Below are positions 35,862 through 45,151 of a stretch of DNA of 64,000 nt, piece after piece; the first letter of the stretch is position 1, and each line of letters begins with the position of its first letter. Under the pieces are notes generated by a model. It did not search any database. It was not told the origin of the DNA and saw only the letters and a program-made list of their open reading frames with translations. The translations under genes and the position numbers were made by a program. Origin of the DNA: Aquificaceae bacterium (GTDB lineage: Bacteria > Aquificota > Aquificia > Aquificales > Aquificaceae); contig JALWVU010000055.1 of NCBI GenBank assembly GCA_027079305.1, forward strand, positions 495,737-559,736, in the 5' to 3' direction.

Positions 35862-37079
35862 ATGGAAGAACTAAATATAAAGGCCTTCCTCGCCTACTTG
35901 GAGAGGGTTGACAGATCTCTCCTTTCTCTGCTCAGCCATTTCCGGGTGGAGGAAAGGAAGGGAAAGATCCTGCTGATAGCGGAGAACGAGAGGGCTAAGG
36001 AGGAGCTGGAACAGAGGCTACTGAGCAGGCTTGGAAATGGCTTCAGGGGCAAGGTGGAGCTGAGACTTGAAAGGGAGGAGGAAGAAAAAGGGACAGAGAA
36101 CAACCTGGTGGAGGGTTTGAACCGCAGGTTTTCCTTCGACAACTTCGTTGTAGGGGAGGGGAACAGACTCGCCTATGAGGTGGCCCGGGAGGTGGCGGAG
36201 AACCCTGGCAGGATATACAATCCCCTCTTCATATACGGAAATGTGGGCCTTGGCAAGACCCATCTCCTCCAGGCGATAGGGAACTTCTGCGCCTCGAGAG
36301 GGATGAGCGTTATATACAGGTCCGCCACGGACTTCTCTGAGGAGATGGTGGAGGCTATCAAGGCGGGGAGGATAAAGGATTTCAGGGACAGATACAGGTC
36401 CGTTGATCTTCTGCTCCTCGACGATGTTCAGTTTCTCTCGGGTAAGGACAGAACTCAGGTGGAGTTCTTCAACATATTCAACCATATGTTCCTGAGCGAG
36501 AAGCAGATAGTTCTCGCTTCCGACAGGCATCCGAGAGAGCTGAGGGATGTCTCGGACAGGCTGATCAGCAGGTTCGAGGGGGGAGTGGTGGTGGAGGTAT
36601 GTCTCGATGAGATGACCAAGCTGGAGATAATAAAAAGGAAACTCCAGGAGCTAAAGCTTGAGGTTCAGGACAGGATAGTGGAGCTCCTTATGGAGCAAAC
36701 CTCCAACAACGTCAGGGACATAGAGGGGACCATAAGAGGTATAAAGCTGAAGGGAGTTTCACACATCAAGGAGAAGGGGAAGAGAACGAACGATCTTGAA
36801 AAGGTTATCCTATACACCGCTGTTCACTTCGGACTCAAACTCGAAGATCTGCTCAGCAACAGGAGATCGAGGCGGGCGAGCAGGGCAAGACAGATAGCCA
36901 TGTATCTTTGCAGGAAGCTGACGAACGCCTCCCTGATAGAGATAGCGAGGGCTATGGGAAGGAAGGATCACTCCACCGTTATACACGGAATAAAGAAGAT
37001 AGAGCAGGAGATGAAAAGGGACAGGAAGCTGAGCCACATAGTCAGCTTCCTCGAAAAGCACATAGGGGACAGGCTTTAA
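35862..37079 (+). CDS. dnaA: Replication initiator DnaA
   Basis: 405 residues, short like Aquifex DnaA. Domain I about 1-75, Walker A GNVGLGKTH at 126-133, Walker B LLLLDDVQFL, sensor 2 region, and the DNA-binding signature AMGRKDHSTVIHGIKK near the C-terminus. Convergent with the FBPase gene (4-base overlap). A CCCCT-gaa-AGGGG hairpin (35829-35841) precedes it. No cluster of TTATCCACA-type boxes was seen in the flanks, so the origin is not claimed here. Confidence 0.97.
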   Translation: MEELNIKAFLAYLERVDRSLLSLLSHFRVEERKGKILLIAENERAKEELEQRLLSRLGNGFRGKVELRLEREEEEKGTENNLVEGLNRRFSFDNFVVGEGNRLAYEVAREVAENPGRIYNPLFIYGNVGLGKTHLLQAIGNFCASRGMSVIYRSATDFSEEMVEAIKAGRIKDFRDRYRSVDLLLLDDVQFLSGKDRTQVEFFNIFNHMFLSEKQIVLASDRHPRELRDVSDRLISRFEGGVVVEVCLDEMTKLEIIKRKLQELKLEVQDRIVELLMEQTSNNVRDIEGTIRGIKLKGVSHIKEKGKRTNDLEKVILYTAVHFGLKLEDLLSNRRSRRASRARQIAMYLCRKLTNASLIEIARAMGRKDHSTVIHGIKKIEQEMKRDRKLSHIVSFLEKHIGDRL

Positions 37080-38221
37080 TCCATGTCCTCCTTTTCGATC
37101 ACCTGATCCTTCTCCAGTCTCTGCTCCTCCATATCGTAGAACCTACCCTCGAGCCTCTTAAGTATCTTGGGCAGGGTTGTGTATTCCATCTCCTCCGCGG
37201 GGAGCCTGTGGGGCTCAAATATACCCTGTCTCCTCAGTATGTCCGCCATGTCCTGAGCGGTCATCCTCGCCTTGTCGAAAGCTGGATCCTTGAAGAGGTC
37301 CGTCGGACCTATCAGCTTGCCTTCGGAGAGCTGGTATCCCGCCGCGATCACCCTGGGAGGTCCGTCGAACCTGGAGGGTCTCGCATCCTCAAAGGACACA
37401 GGCATAAGGGGTCCGTTGTGGGATCCCCTCATCCATCCCTCAACTATCCAGGGCCTCGCGAAGGGCTCCAGTATCTCACCCACCGCGGGAAAACCACTCT
37501 GAGCCCTGACTATCATAACGGGGTCGTCCTTACCAACATACTGCCCTGCCATGAGGGAGAGCCTCTGGGTTGAGGCGGTGGCCGCTATCTCCCCGTCGTA
37601 GTTTCTGTAAACGTTCTTGACCACATACTTGCCCACGGAGCCTATGAGGGCCAGGAGATCGTAAAGCTCCGCTGGAGTATTGAGCTTGACCGCCTTTCCT
37701 GTGTAGACATCGAGAACCTCGAAGGTGTAGCCGTCGTGCATCTTGGGATCTATGACCAGCCCCGCGGTGTTCATGGGATCCGCGAACATCTCATAGAGGG
37801 GCAGGTTCCATGCGCTCGGAGAGGTCTTGTCCGCGAAGAAGACTATCACAGGCTCCGAGGGCCTCTCCTCGAACTCCATCTCAGCCACGCCGGGTCCGAG
37901 ACCCTTTATGTTCCCGCTGAAGGCATCCGTAAGAAGGTCCTGACCGGCTCCGTATAGCTTGAGCTTTTTAGCAACCTCTGTTCCCTTCTCAAAGGCTCTC
38001 CAAGCTATCCCGTGAACAAGCTCGCTGTCAACTCCATGAGTGTGGGTCATAACTATCGCTATGTCGTCTCCGCAGGTGAGTATGTCGCAGTCTATAAGGT
38101 TCCCCTTCTCCACCTCGGAGCTTGCCACCTCTCTCACCGTTTGAACAACTTCGGGGTGTGTATCCGAGTGTCCCACATAACCACCTATGTCCGCCTTTAT
38201 TACGCTGAGGGTTAGCTTCAT
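37076..38221 (-). CDS. fbp: Fructose-1,6-bisphosphate aldolase/phosphatase (class V)
   Basis: 381 residues. KADIGGYVGHSDTHPEVV, DILTCGDDIAIVMTHTHG, YGAGQDLLTDAFSGN and FFADKTSPSAWNLPLY are hallmarks of the bifunctional thermophile enzyme, which condenses triose phosphates and removes phosphate to give fructose-6-phosphate. It supports the view of an autotroph running gluconeogenesis one way. Divergent from the ABC permease. Confidence 0.95.
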   Translation of the reverse strand: MKLTLSVIKADIGGYVGHSDTHPEVVQTVREVASSEVEKGNLIDCDILTCGDDIAIVMTHTHGVDSELVHGIAWRAFEKGTEVAKKLKLYGAGQDLLTDAFSGNIKGLGPGVAEMEFEERPSEPVIVFFADKTSPSAWNLPLYEMFADPMNTAGLVIDPKMHDGYTFEVLDVYTGKAVKLNTPAELYDLLALIGSVGKYVVKNVYRNYDGEIAATASTQRLSLMAGQYVGKDDPVMIVRAQSGFPAVGEILEPFARPWIVEGWMRGSHNGPLMPVSFEDARPSRFDGPPRVIAAGYQLSEGKLIGPTDLFKDPAFDKARMTAQDMADILRRQGIFEPHRLPAEEMEYTTLPKILKRLEGRFYDMEEQRLEKDQVIEKEDMD

Positions 38222-38267
38222 GACGGGCCTCCTCCTTCTTCTTTTGAATTTAGAATGATTATAGCAT

Positions 38268-39245
38268 ATGAACGGTGGTATAAAATTCGCCCTGACCCTT
38301 ATAGCCTTGCTCTTTATCTCCGCCCTCTTTGCGGACTTTATAGCTCCTTACCCCTACGATCTGCAGAACCGCCAGAAGCCCTACCACCCTCCAACGAGAA
38401 TTCACTTCTTTAAGGATGGCGGATTAACCTTTCCATATATAAACCTCTATGAGATAAAAGATCCTCTCTTCAAGGTTTACGAGGAGAATACCGAGGTCTC
38501 CTGCAGGCTCAGGTTCTTCTCCAGAACAGAGTTCGGCTTTAAGTTAATCTCCGCGGAAAAACCCTGTAGGCTCTACCTCCTCGGCGGGGACAAGTTGGGG
38601 AGGGATGTATTCTCAAGGCTCCTCTACGGGGCCAGATACTCCCTCGGGGTGGGGATAATAGGGACCCTCGTTACCTTCTTCATAGGGGCTATAGTGGGAG
38701 GTATATCGGGATACTTCGGAGGCAAGGTAGACACCCTAATAATGCGTCTCGTAGAGATACTCATGTCTATACCGACCTTTTACCTGCTCCTCTCCCTGAG
38801 GGCGGTCTTCCCCTTAGAGATGACGAGCGGTCAGATATTCCTTATGATAGTTTTTATACTCTCATTACTCGGCTGGGCAGGGCTCGCGAGGGTTGTGAGG
38901 GGAATGGTTCTCTCCATAAGGGAGAGGGAGTTCGTCCTGGCCGCTAAAACCTATGGAGCGGGAACATTCAGAATTCTCAGAAAACATATTCTTCCCAACA
39001 CCTACTACTACCTTATAGTGTCCGCCACCCTATCGATCCCCGCCTATATACTGGGAGAGGCAGCTCTGAGTCTTCTGGGCCTCGGTATACAGGAGCCCCA
39101 GCCGAGCTGGGGGAACATGCTTTCCGAAGTGAGGAACGTCAACGTTCTGTCCTCCTTTCCCTGGATGCTCTCGCCCGGCGTGTGTATATTCCTTACCATA
39201 CTGGCTTTTAATATCCTCGGAGACAACCTTCTGAAGAAGAAATGA
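38268..39245 (+). CDS. Dipeptide/oligopeptide-type ABC permease (DppC/OppC)
   Basis: 325 residues. N-terminal membrane helix, a roughly 95-residue periplasmic insert, then the core with GGDKLGRDVFSRLLYGARYSL, SIPTFYLLLSLRAV and the EAA loop region GTFRILRKHILPNTYYYLIV. No partner permease, ATPase or binding protein is next to it; those must lie elsewhere. Overlaps ATGA with the DUF58 gene. Confidence 0.88.
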   Translation: MNGGIKFALTLIALLFISALFADFIAPYPYDLQNRQKPYHPPTRIHFFKDGGLTFPYINLYEIKDPLFKVYEENTEVSCRLRFFSRTEFGFKLISAEKPCRLYLLGGDKLGRDVFSRLLYGARYSLGVGIIGTLVTFFIGAIVGGISGYFGGKVDTLIMRLVEILMSIPTFYLLLSLRAVFPLEMTSGQIFLMIVFILSLLGWAGLARVVRGMVLSIREREFVLAAKTYGAGTFRILRKHILPNTYYYLIVSATLSIPAYILGEAALSLLGLGIQEPQPSWGNMLSEVRNVNVLSSFPWMLSPGVCIFLTILAFNILGDNLLKKK

Positions 39246-40096
39246 GGGTAAAGGTAAAGAGGTCTGGGGCTATCTTCATAGGCGCCACCGTCTTCCTCGG
39301 CGTTGCAGCGGCCAACACCGGGAACAATCTCCTCTACATAGTTGTATCAGCCATGCTTTCCCTGATGCTCGTTTCTGGTATCACATCCATACTCAATATA
39401 AAGGGCGTGGAGGTTAAGCTGATACCTCCCATCGAGGTATTTGCGGGAAGAAAGGCAGGCTTCAGAGTGCTTGTAAGGAAAAGGTTCAGATTCCCTTCCT
39501 TTCTAATAAGGGTATCTTCCAATGTAGATGAGATTATCTTTCCCCTCGTTGACCGCAGATGGCGGGAAGGAAAGCTGTATCTTCTTTTTGAGAAAAGGGG
39601 AGTTGTGGAGAGGGTAAAGCTCCTTCTCAGCTCGGACTTTCCCCTGGGACTTTTCATCAGAAGCTTAGAAGTGGATGTAGAGACGGGGGTAATCGTGTTT
39701 CCAGCTCCCGTTCCTACAAGGATGCAGGCGGTAAGTTCGGACAATAAGAAAGAGGGTAGTTCCTCGAACCCTGTTATGGTCAGGGGATACGAGGAGTTTA
39801 AGGGCGTGAAAGACTATGCGGGAGAACCCATGAAACTCATTCACTGGAAGCTGACAGCAAAGAGGGGAGAGATAACGGTTAAGGATATGCTCTCGGAGGA
39901 AAAGGAGCCCGTCATTCTGTCTCTGAATATGGTGGAGGGAGATCTGGAAACCAAACTCTCGAAGCTTACCTATCTGGCGGTAAAACTCATAGAGGAAGGA
40001 TATCCGGTAGGGTTGAAGTTAAACGGAAAAGAAATCCCCCCGGATAGGGGGGAGATGCAGAAGTTAGCTATATTAAGGGAACTGGCCCTTTACTGA
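39242..40096 (+). CDS. DUF58-domain protein
   Basis: 284 residues. Two N-terminal membrane segments (about 9-26 and 30-50), then a beta-rich region and the DUF58 motif [26 protein letters not shown]58 proteins usually accompany MoxR ATPases and VWA proteins, neither present here. The C-terminal VWA-like part is truncated compared with larger members. Overlaps csp by 7 bases. Confidence 0.85.
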   Translation: MRVKVKRSGAIFIGATVFLGVAAANTGNNLLYIVVSAMLSLMLVSGITSILNIKGVEVKLIPPIEVFAGRKAGFRVLVRKRFRFPSFLIRVSSNVDEIIFPLVDRRWREGKLYLLFEKRGVVERVKLLLSSDFPLGLFIRSLEVDVETGVIVFPAPVPTRMQAVSSDNKKEGSSSNPVMVRGYEEFKGVKDYAGEPMKLIHWKLTAKRGEITVKDMLSEEKEPVILSLNMVEGDLETKLSKLTYLAVKLIEEGYPVGLKLNGKEIPPDRGEMQKLAILRELALY

Positions 40097-40305
40097 TCTT
40101 CGAGGATAACCACGTTTTTGGCTCTTGGACCTTTCTCGTCCTCTTCGATCTCAAACTCTACCCTCTGACCCTGTTCGAGGGTCCTGAAGCCTTCCTTCTG
40201 GATGGCTGTGAAATGGACGAATACGTCGCCCTGATTGTCGTCACGGGTTATGAACCCGTATCCTTTGTCTTTGCTGAACCACTTGACTGTGCCGGTGAAA
40301 CTCAT
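40090..40305 (-). CDS. csp: Cold-shock domain protein
   Basis: 71 residues. RNP1 KGYGFITR and RNP2 VFVHFTAI on the five-stranded OB fold, start [16 protein letters not shown]. Single-stranded nucleic-acid chaperone, often constitutive in thermophiles. It has its own promoter (40399-40427) and an approximately 86-nt leader with a hairpin. Confidence 0.95.
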   Translation of the reverse strand: MSFTGTVKWFSKDKGYGFITRDDNQGDVFVHFTAIQKEGFRTLEQGQRVEFEIEEDEKGPRAKNVVILEDQ

Positions 40306-40348
40306 GGAACTAAAACCTCCTACAAATTTCTGCGAACCTGAGAGAACA

Positions 40349-40376
40349 CGAAAGGGTAAGGCGCCCTCCCCTTTCG
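40349..40376 (-). promoter_or_regulatory. Leader hairpin of the csp mRNA
   Basis: CGAAAGGG (40349-40356) pairs with CCCTTTCG (40369-40376) around a 12-nt GC-rich loop, 44-71 nt before the start codon. Candidate mRNA stability or thermosensor element. Confidence 0.5.
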
Positions 40377-40398
40377 GTATTCCTCAAGTCCAGACATC

Positions 40399-40427
40399 AA
40401 TATAAGGTTCATTTTCCGTTAAGTCAA
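40399..40427 (-). promoter_or_regulatory. Sigma-70-type promoter of csp
   Basis: Minus strand TTGACT (40427-40422), exact 17-bp spacer, TATATT (40404-40399). Transcription start about 40391. The best canonical promoter in the window. Confidence 0.7.
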
Positions 40428-40457
40428 GCACTTTATCGGATTTATATTTTTTTGAAG

Positions 40458-42146
40458 ATGAACTGGGCATCGCTGATAGAGAAAGCTCCCGAAAAGTGCG
40501 GGGTTTACATATTCAGGGGAAAGAAAAAGCCCCTTTACATAGGGAAGGCCAAGAACATAAAGAAGAGACTCCTCCAGCATCTGAAACTCTCCGAGAGCGA
40601 TCCCAAGGAGTTCGCCATTTTCAGAGACTCGGTGGGACTTGAGTGGATAATAACGAGGAACGAGTTCGAAGCGCTGGTGTTGGAGATAGACCTTATCCAG
40701 TCCCACAAGCCCAGATACAACGTCCTCCACAAATACGGGGGCGGGTATCCCATGCTACTTCTGACCGAAGACAGGTATCCTACGATCAAAGTGGTCAGGG
40801 GAACGGAACACGAGGGGATCCTCTTCGGCCCTTTCCTCCAGGCGAGCAAGGCTTACAAGGTCAAAAAACTCATTCACAGACTCTTCAAGCTCAGAACCTG
40901 CGATCCCCTCCCTCAGAGAAAGGAGCCCTGTATGGATTACCATCTGGGGCTATGCTCCGCTCCTTGCGCTGGGCTGGTGAGCAAGGAAGAATACAGGCTG
41001 AGCGTCGAGGGTGCTAAGGCCCTGCTTTCAGGTGAGGTCGCGGAGGTCCTGCCGAAGCTCTATGAGAAGATAGAGGAGTTTTCGAAAGAGATGCTCTTTG
41101 AGAAGTGTGCTCAGATAAGGGACCAGATAAAGGCCCTCGAGAACATAAGCAGGGGTCAGAGTGTCTCGGGACTTCCCTACAGGAATGCGGACTTCTTCTA
41201 CAAGCTCAGCAGGAGAGTGGGATTATTTCTCATCAGGGGAGGAAAGCTGGTGAGCAAGGAGATATACGACCTGGAGAGGGAGGAGGACCTGGAGGAGTTC
41301 CTTCTAGGATACTACTACTCCAACTACGTTCCGGAGGTGATAGTCAGCAACTTCGAGATAGATGAGGGGGTGAAGAGATGGATATCGGAAAGATCAAAGG
41401 GCGGTGTCAGATTTGAGAATGAGATCCCTAAGGAGCTTATCTCCCTCGCGGAGGAGAATGTTAAGGAAGGGATAAGTTTAGAGCTTTTGAGAAAAGAGTT
41501 CAGAGAAAAACTTGGTATAGAGCTTCCTAAGATAATAGAGGGCTTTGACATCTCCCACTTTTACGGGGAGGATATAGTAGGGAGCTGTGTGGTCTGGGAG
41601 GAGGGGAGGATGAACAAAAAGAGATACAGAAGGTATAAGGTAAAGACCCTCTCCCAGATAGACGACTACGGTGCTCTCAGAGAAGTTCTCACGAGGAGGG
41701 CAAGGAGACTCAAGGAAAAGAAAGAGCCCATGCCCGACCTCTGGCTGATAGACGGGGGGAAGGGACAGCTGGGTGTCGCCCTGAAGGTTAAAAGTATCTT
41801 TAAACTCCCCGTTAAGGTCTTTTCCTTAGCTAAGGAGGAGGAGATACTCTACTCGGAGGACGGCAAGGAACTGAAATTGAAGGAGGAGCCTCTGTTATAC
41901 AGGGTCTTCGGACTTATAAGGGACGAGGCCCACAGGTTCGCCCTCTCCTACAACAGGAAGCTCAGGGCCAAAAAGGCCCTCGAGGACGTTCTCTCCAAGG
42001 TCAAAGGTGTTGGTGAGGTGAGAAAAAGGATAATTTACAGAAACTTCGAGAACCTCTACGAGTTCATAAGGGCGGACGAGGAGAGACTGAGGAGGCTCGG
42101 GCTTCCGATTTCCCTCCAGCAGGAGGTAAGGAAGTATCTTGAGTGA
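40458..42146 (+). CDS. uvrC: Excinuclease ABC subunit C
   Basis: 562 residues from ATG 40458 (TTG 40452 also in frame). GIY-YIG nuclease domain CGVYIFRGKKKPLYIGKAKN at the start, a UvrB-binding region near 190-225, RNase H-like domain EGFDISHFYGEDIVGS and LIDGGKGQL, and a C-terminal helix-hairpin-helix GVGEVRKRII. Makes both incisions in nucleotide excision repair. Confidence 0.96.
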   Translation: MNWASLIEKAPEKCGVYIFRGKKKPLYIGKAKNIKKRLLQHLKLSESDPKEFAIFRDSVGLEWIITRNEFEALVLEIDLIQSHKPRYNVLHKYGGGYPMLLLTEDRYPTIKVVRGTEHEGILFGPFLQASKAYKVKKLIHRLFKLRTCDPLPQRKEPCMDYHLGLCSAPCAGLVSKEEYRLSVEGAKALLSGEVAEVLPKLYEKIEEFSKEMLFEKCAQIRDQIKALENISRGQSVSGLPYRNADFFYKLSRRVGLFLIRGGKLVSKEIYDLEREEDLEEFLLGYYYSNYVPEVIVSNFEIDEGVKRWISERSKGGVRFENEIPKELISLAEENVKEGISLELLRKEFREKLGIELPKIIEGFDISHFYGEDIVGSCVVWEEGRMNKKRYRRYKVKTLSQIDDYGALREVLTRRARRLKEKKEPMPDLWLIDGGKGQLGVALKVKSIFKLPVKVFSLAKEEEILYSEDGKELKLKEEPLLYRVFGLIRDEAHRFALSYNRKLRAKKALEDVLSKVKGVGEVRKRIIYRNFENLYEFIRADEERLRRLGLPISLQQEVRKYLE

Positions 42147-42606
42147 GATCGTCAGGGGTGTGAACTTTAAAAGTTACCTCTTTGCGAGCCTCGTGGCGGG
42201 CTACGTTATGATGGGCGTGGATCTCATGCTTGACGGATTTCTCGGTCTATTCGGAACCTACAGGACTTACATAGAACTGATAAAGCTCTGGGGTATATTC
42301 AAAGGCCTTGAGGACTGGGTGATGGCTGTGGGACATATGGCGAACTCGGTGGTTCTCGCCCTCGTCTTCGTCTATCCTACGATTTACGAGAGACTTCCGG
42401 GGAGAAAGGGGCTCGTGAAAGGCATCAGCTTCGGCGTTCTGTGGCACATAGTCGTTTTAATGGTTCTCGTAATTACCGCCTTCGGCGGTGCAAGGTTCAT
42501 AAAGGAGTTTTTGAGCATGCCTTTGAAAGAGCACGTGTCTTTGTTTTTGTTACATGTTGTGTGGGGAGGAGTGCTTGGGTGGTTGTATACTAAAGACAAT
42601 ACGTAG
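42139..42606 (+). CDS. Membrane protein, unknown function
   Basis: 155 residues from TTG 42139, overlapping the uvrC stop by 8 bases. Four membrane segments (about 12-32, 62-82, 100-120 and 132-150), with HMANSVVLALVFVYP and a terminal WGGVLGWLY. No family recognised; resembles small four-helix DUF-type membrane proteins only in layout. Confidence 0.65.
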   Translation: MSEIVRGVNFKSYLFASLVAGYVMMGVDLMLDGFLGLFGTYRTYIELIKLWGIFKGLEDWVMAVGHMANSVVLALVFVYPTIYERLPGRKGLVKGISFGVLWHIVVLMVLVITAFGGARFIKEFLSMPLKEHVSLFLLHVVWGGVLGWLYTKDNT

Positions 42607-42621
42607 GGTGGGGACCTTAGC

Positions 42622-45150
42622 ATGATACATGTTATTGCAGTAGTTCTACTATGGATCAGTGTTTTATTTTCCCGGGAAATTGATATTAAAGATCTAGTTG
42701 AGCAACAGCAAAAGCAAAGTGTAAAGGAGGAGTTACGGATTGAGGAGGGGAAGTTAGAACGCCCCCAGAAACCTGATAAGGAGGAACGGGAGACCAAGGA
42801 AGAAGAGAAGTTGTCCCGCATAGAGCGATTGTATAACTCGATATATAAAGGAGAAGAAAAGCTTTTCCAGTTCGGATACGACATATTTGAAAGGGAAGTA
42901 ACCTCCCTAAACACATCTGTAGGAGACAGATACGTCCTCGGGCCGGGAGATGAACTCGTAATTTACTTCTGGGGAGATCCTGTGGATATTCTCGGGCTCA
43001 AGAGCTATTACCTGTTTGAGGTTGACAGGGAGGGAAAGATATTCATTCCCTCCGTGGGTGTAGTTTACGTCTGGAATAAGAAACTGGGAGATATCAGGGA
43101 GGAGCTGAAAAAGTTACTTTCAAGAAAGTTTAAGAGATTTGAAATCGATGTATCGGTGGGTAAACTAAGAGCCTTTCCGGTATACGTTTCGGGATACGTG
43201 GAGAATCCAGGGATAGTTCTTGCAAAGGCTACTTATACAGTGCTGGACGTTCTTACACTTGCGGGCGGGATATCCAAAAACGGAAGTCTCAGAAATATCA
43301 AGCTTAAGAGAGCAAATGGAGAAAAGGTGAGTATAGATCTTTATGACTTCCTCATTAGGGGAAAGGCTATCGATATATTCGTCAGAGAGGGCGATGTAAT
43401 ATACGTTGATGAGATCGGTAGAACCGTAGGACTGGCAGGAGCTGTTAAGAGGCCGGCTATTTATGAGCTAAAGGATGAAAAAACCTTCAAGGATGCTATA
43501 TATCTTGCAGGGGGACCCCTATTCTCCGCCTACGATTATGGTGTAAGAGTTTATAGATACGAGAACAACAAGCTCGTGGTTAAAACCGGGAAGTTGAACG
43601 ATAGAAGCTTTGCGGAGGATAAGGTTAAGGATGGGGATTTGATCAAAATAGAAGATGTTAAACCTTTCGTCTGGAACAGAGTAACTGTAAAGGGGCATGT
43701 CCAGTATCCGGGCGAGTATTCTATTGAAAAGTTCAGAACGCTAAGATCTCTTCTCGATGTTATCGGCATACTCCCGGATACAAACGTTTACTACGCGGAG
43801 ATAGTCAGGAGAGATAGGCCGGGAGAAGATCCTTTGGTAATAAACTTTGCCCCCGTAGACGTTATCGAAGGTAGAAAGGACTTTAAGCTGAAACCTCTTG
43901 ACGAAATCATTTTCTATCCTAACTGGGTTTACCAGCCCATAAAAGTCTCAGGAGAAGTTGAAAATCCGAAAATAGTTCCTTACTACGATGGAATTACACT
44001 GCTGGATGTGTTGAGGGATATAACCTACACTCATGAAATAAAAGCACTAAAAGCGGTAATTAAGTTTCCCGATAGAGAGGCCCGAGAGAAAGTTGTAGAT
44101 AGGGAAAAAACTGTATATGAACACGAAGAAGATAAAGGGAAAGTAAGTTATGGCATGAATGTAAAAGGAACAAAGGCTGAGACAGAAGTAACAGATGAGA
44201 GTGAAGATTCTTCAGAACTTGAAGACAAGAGAACACTTGTAGTGTATCTTTATGATCTTTTAACTAAAGGGGAAAGTAATATAACCCTCGAACCGGGGAC
44301 TCAGATACTTATTCTTAAGAAAAAACCGAATGAGAAAACCATATCGGTAACGATTCTCGGAGAGGTAAAAAATCCGGGAGTATACGAACTCAGAGAGGGG
44401 ATGAGACTCTCTGATTTAATAGCTGAAGCGGGAGGATATACGGAAAAGGCCTATCCACAGGGTCTGATATTCATAAGGGAGAGTGCAAAGAAACTTCAGG
44501 AAGAGCACCTGAGAGTTGCCATAAACGCTCTGGAACAGTCTCTATCCAGATCCGAAGAAGGCTTAGGGCTTACCGGCGCCTCCGGAGAAGAGAAGATAGC
44601 TTTGCAGATAACGCTTAGAAAGCAGAGAGAGCTTCTGAATCTTATAAAGGAAAGGGCCAAGATGGGCCTCGGCAGAATAGCCCTCAACATACCGCCTACT
44701 CTCGAAGAGCTGAGGAAGAGGCCTGATCAGGACATAGTGCTCGAGGATGGGGATTACATATTCGTCCCTTCAAGACCTAACTATGTCCTCGTTCTTGGAG
44801 ATGTATACAATCAGATTTCCGTTCCTTACGTCAAAGGTAAGCCCCTCTCCTATTACCTGGAGCAGGTGGGGGGTCCCGGTAAGAATGCGGACCTTGAGAA
44901 CATATACGTGATAAAGGCCAACGGCAGGGTGATCGCCAGACGCAATTACGAAAGGTTCTTCAGGTTTTCCTGGGAGGAGGGGAAGCTATACTTCGCGGGA
45001 GATTTTATGGATATGCCCTTGGACGAGGGCGACACCATAGTTGTTCCCACAGAGCTTAAGGTCCCGACCATGTGGAGACCGCTTATAAGGGATGTGGTCC
45101 AGATAATATTCCAGGCTATATCTACCGCGGTTCTGGCGAAGAGGCTCTGA
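42622..45150 (+). CDS. Large SLBB/Wza-like polysaccharide export protein
   Basis: 842 residues, about twice E. coli Wza. Signal peptide 1-18, a charged Lys/Glu coil (about 22-75), the poly-export domain near 95-180 (YVLGPGDELVIYFWG), then about six SLBB-type units that begin with segments such as PVYVSGYVENPG, ILGEVKNPGVYEL and VLGDVYNQISVPY. A charged linker (about 480-560) separates the later units. Ends with an amphipathic helix (RDVVQIIFQAISTAVLAKRL) that could form an outer-membrane alpha-barrel. AT-richer than uvrC. Confidence 0.85.
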   Translation: MIHVIAVVLLWISVLFSREIDIKDLVEQQQKQSVKEELRIEEGKLERPQKPDKEERETKEEEKLSRIERLYNSIYKGEEKLFQFGYDIFEREVTSLNTSVGDRYVLGPGDELVIYFWGDPVDILGLKSYYLFEVDREGKIFIPSVGVVYVWNKKLGDIREELKKLLSRKFKRFEIDVSVGKLRAFPVYVSGYVENPGIVLAKATYTVLDVLTLAGGISKNGSLRNIKLKRANGEKVSIDLYDFLIRGKAIDIFVREGDVIYVDEIGRTVGLAGAVKRPAIYELKDEKTFKDAIYLAGGPLFSAYDYGVRVYRYENNKLVVKTGKLNDRSFAEDKVKDGDLIKIEDVKPFVWNRVTVKGHVQYPGEYSIEKFRTLRSLLDVIGILPDTNVYYAEIVRRDRPGEDPLVINFAPVDVIEGRKDFKLKPLDEIIFYPNWVYQPIKVSGEVENPKIVPYYDGITLLDVLRDITYTHEIKALKAVIKFPDREAREKVVDREKTVYEHEEDKGKVSYGMNVKGTKAETEVTDESEDSSELEDKRTLVVYLYDLLTKGESNITLEPGTQILILKKKPNEKTISVTILGEVKNPGVYELREGMRLSDLIAEAGGYTEKAYPQGLIFIRESAKKLQEEHLRVAINALEQSLSRSEEGLGLTGASGEEKIALQITLRKQRELLNLIKERAKMGLGRIALNIPPTLEELRKRPDQDIVLEDGDYIFVPSRPNYVLVLGDVYNQISVPYVKGKPLSYYLEQVGGPGKNADLENIYVIKANGRVIARRNYERFFRFSWEEGKLYFAGDFMDMPLDEGDTIVVPTELKVPTMWRPLIRDVVQIIFQAISTAVLAKRL

Positions 45151-45151
45151 T

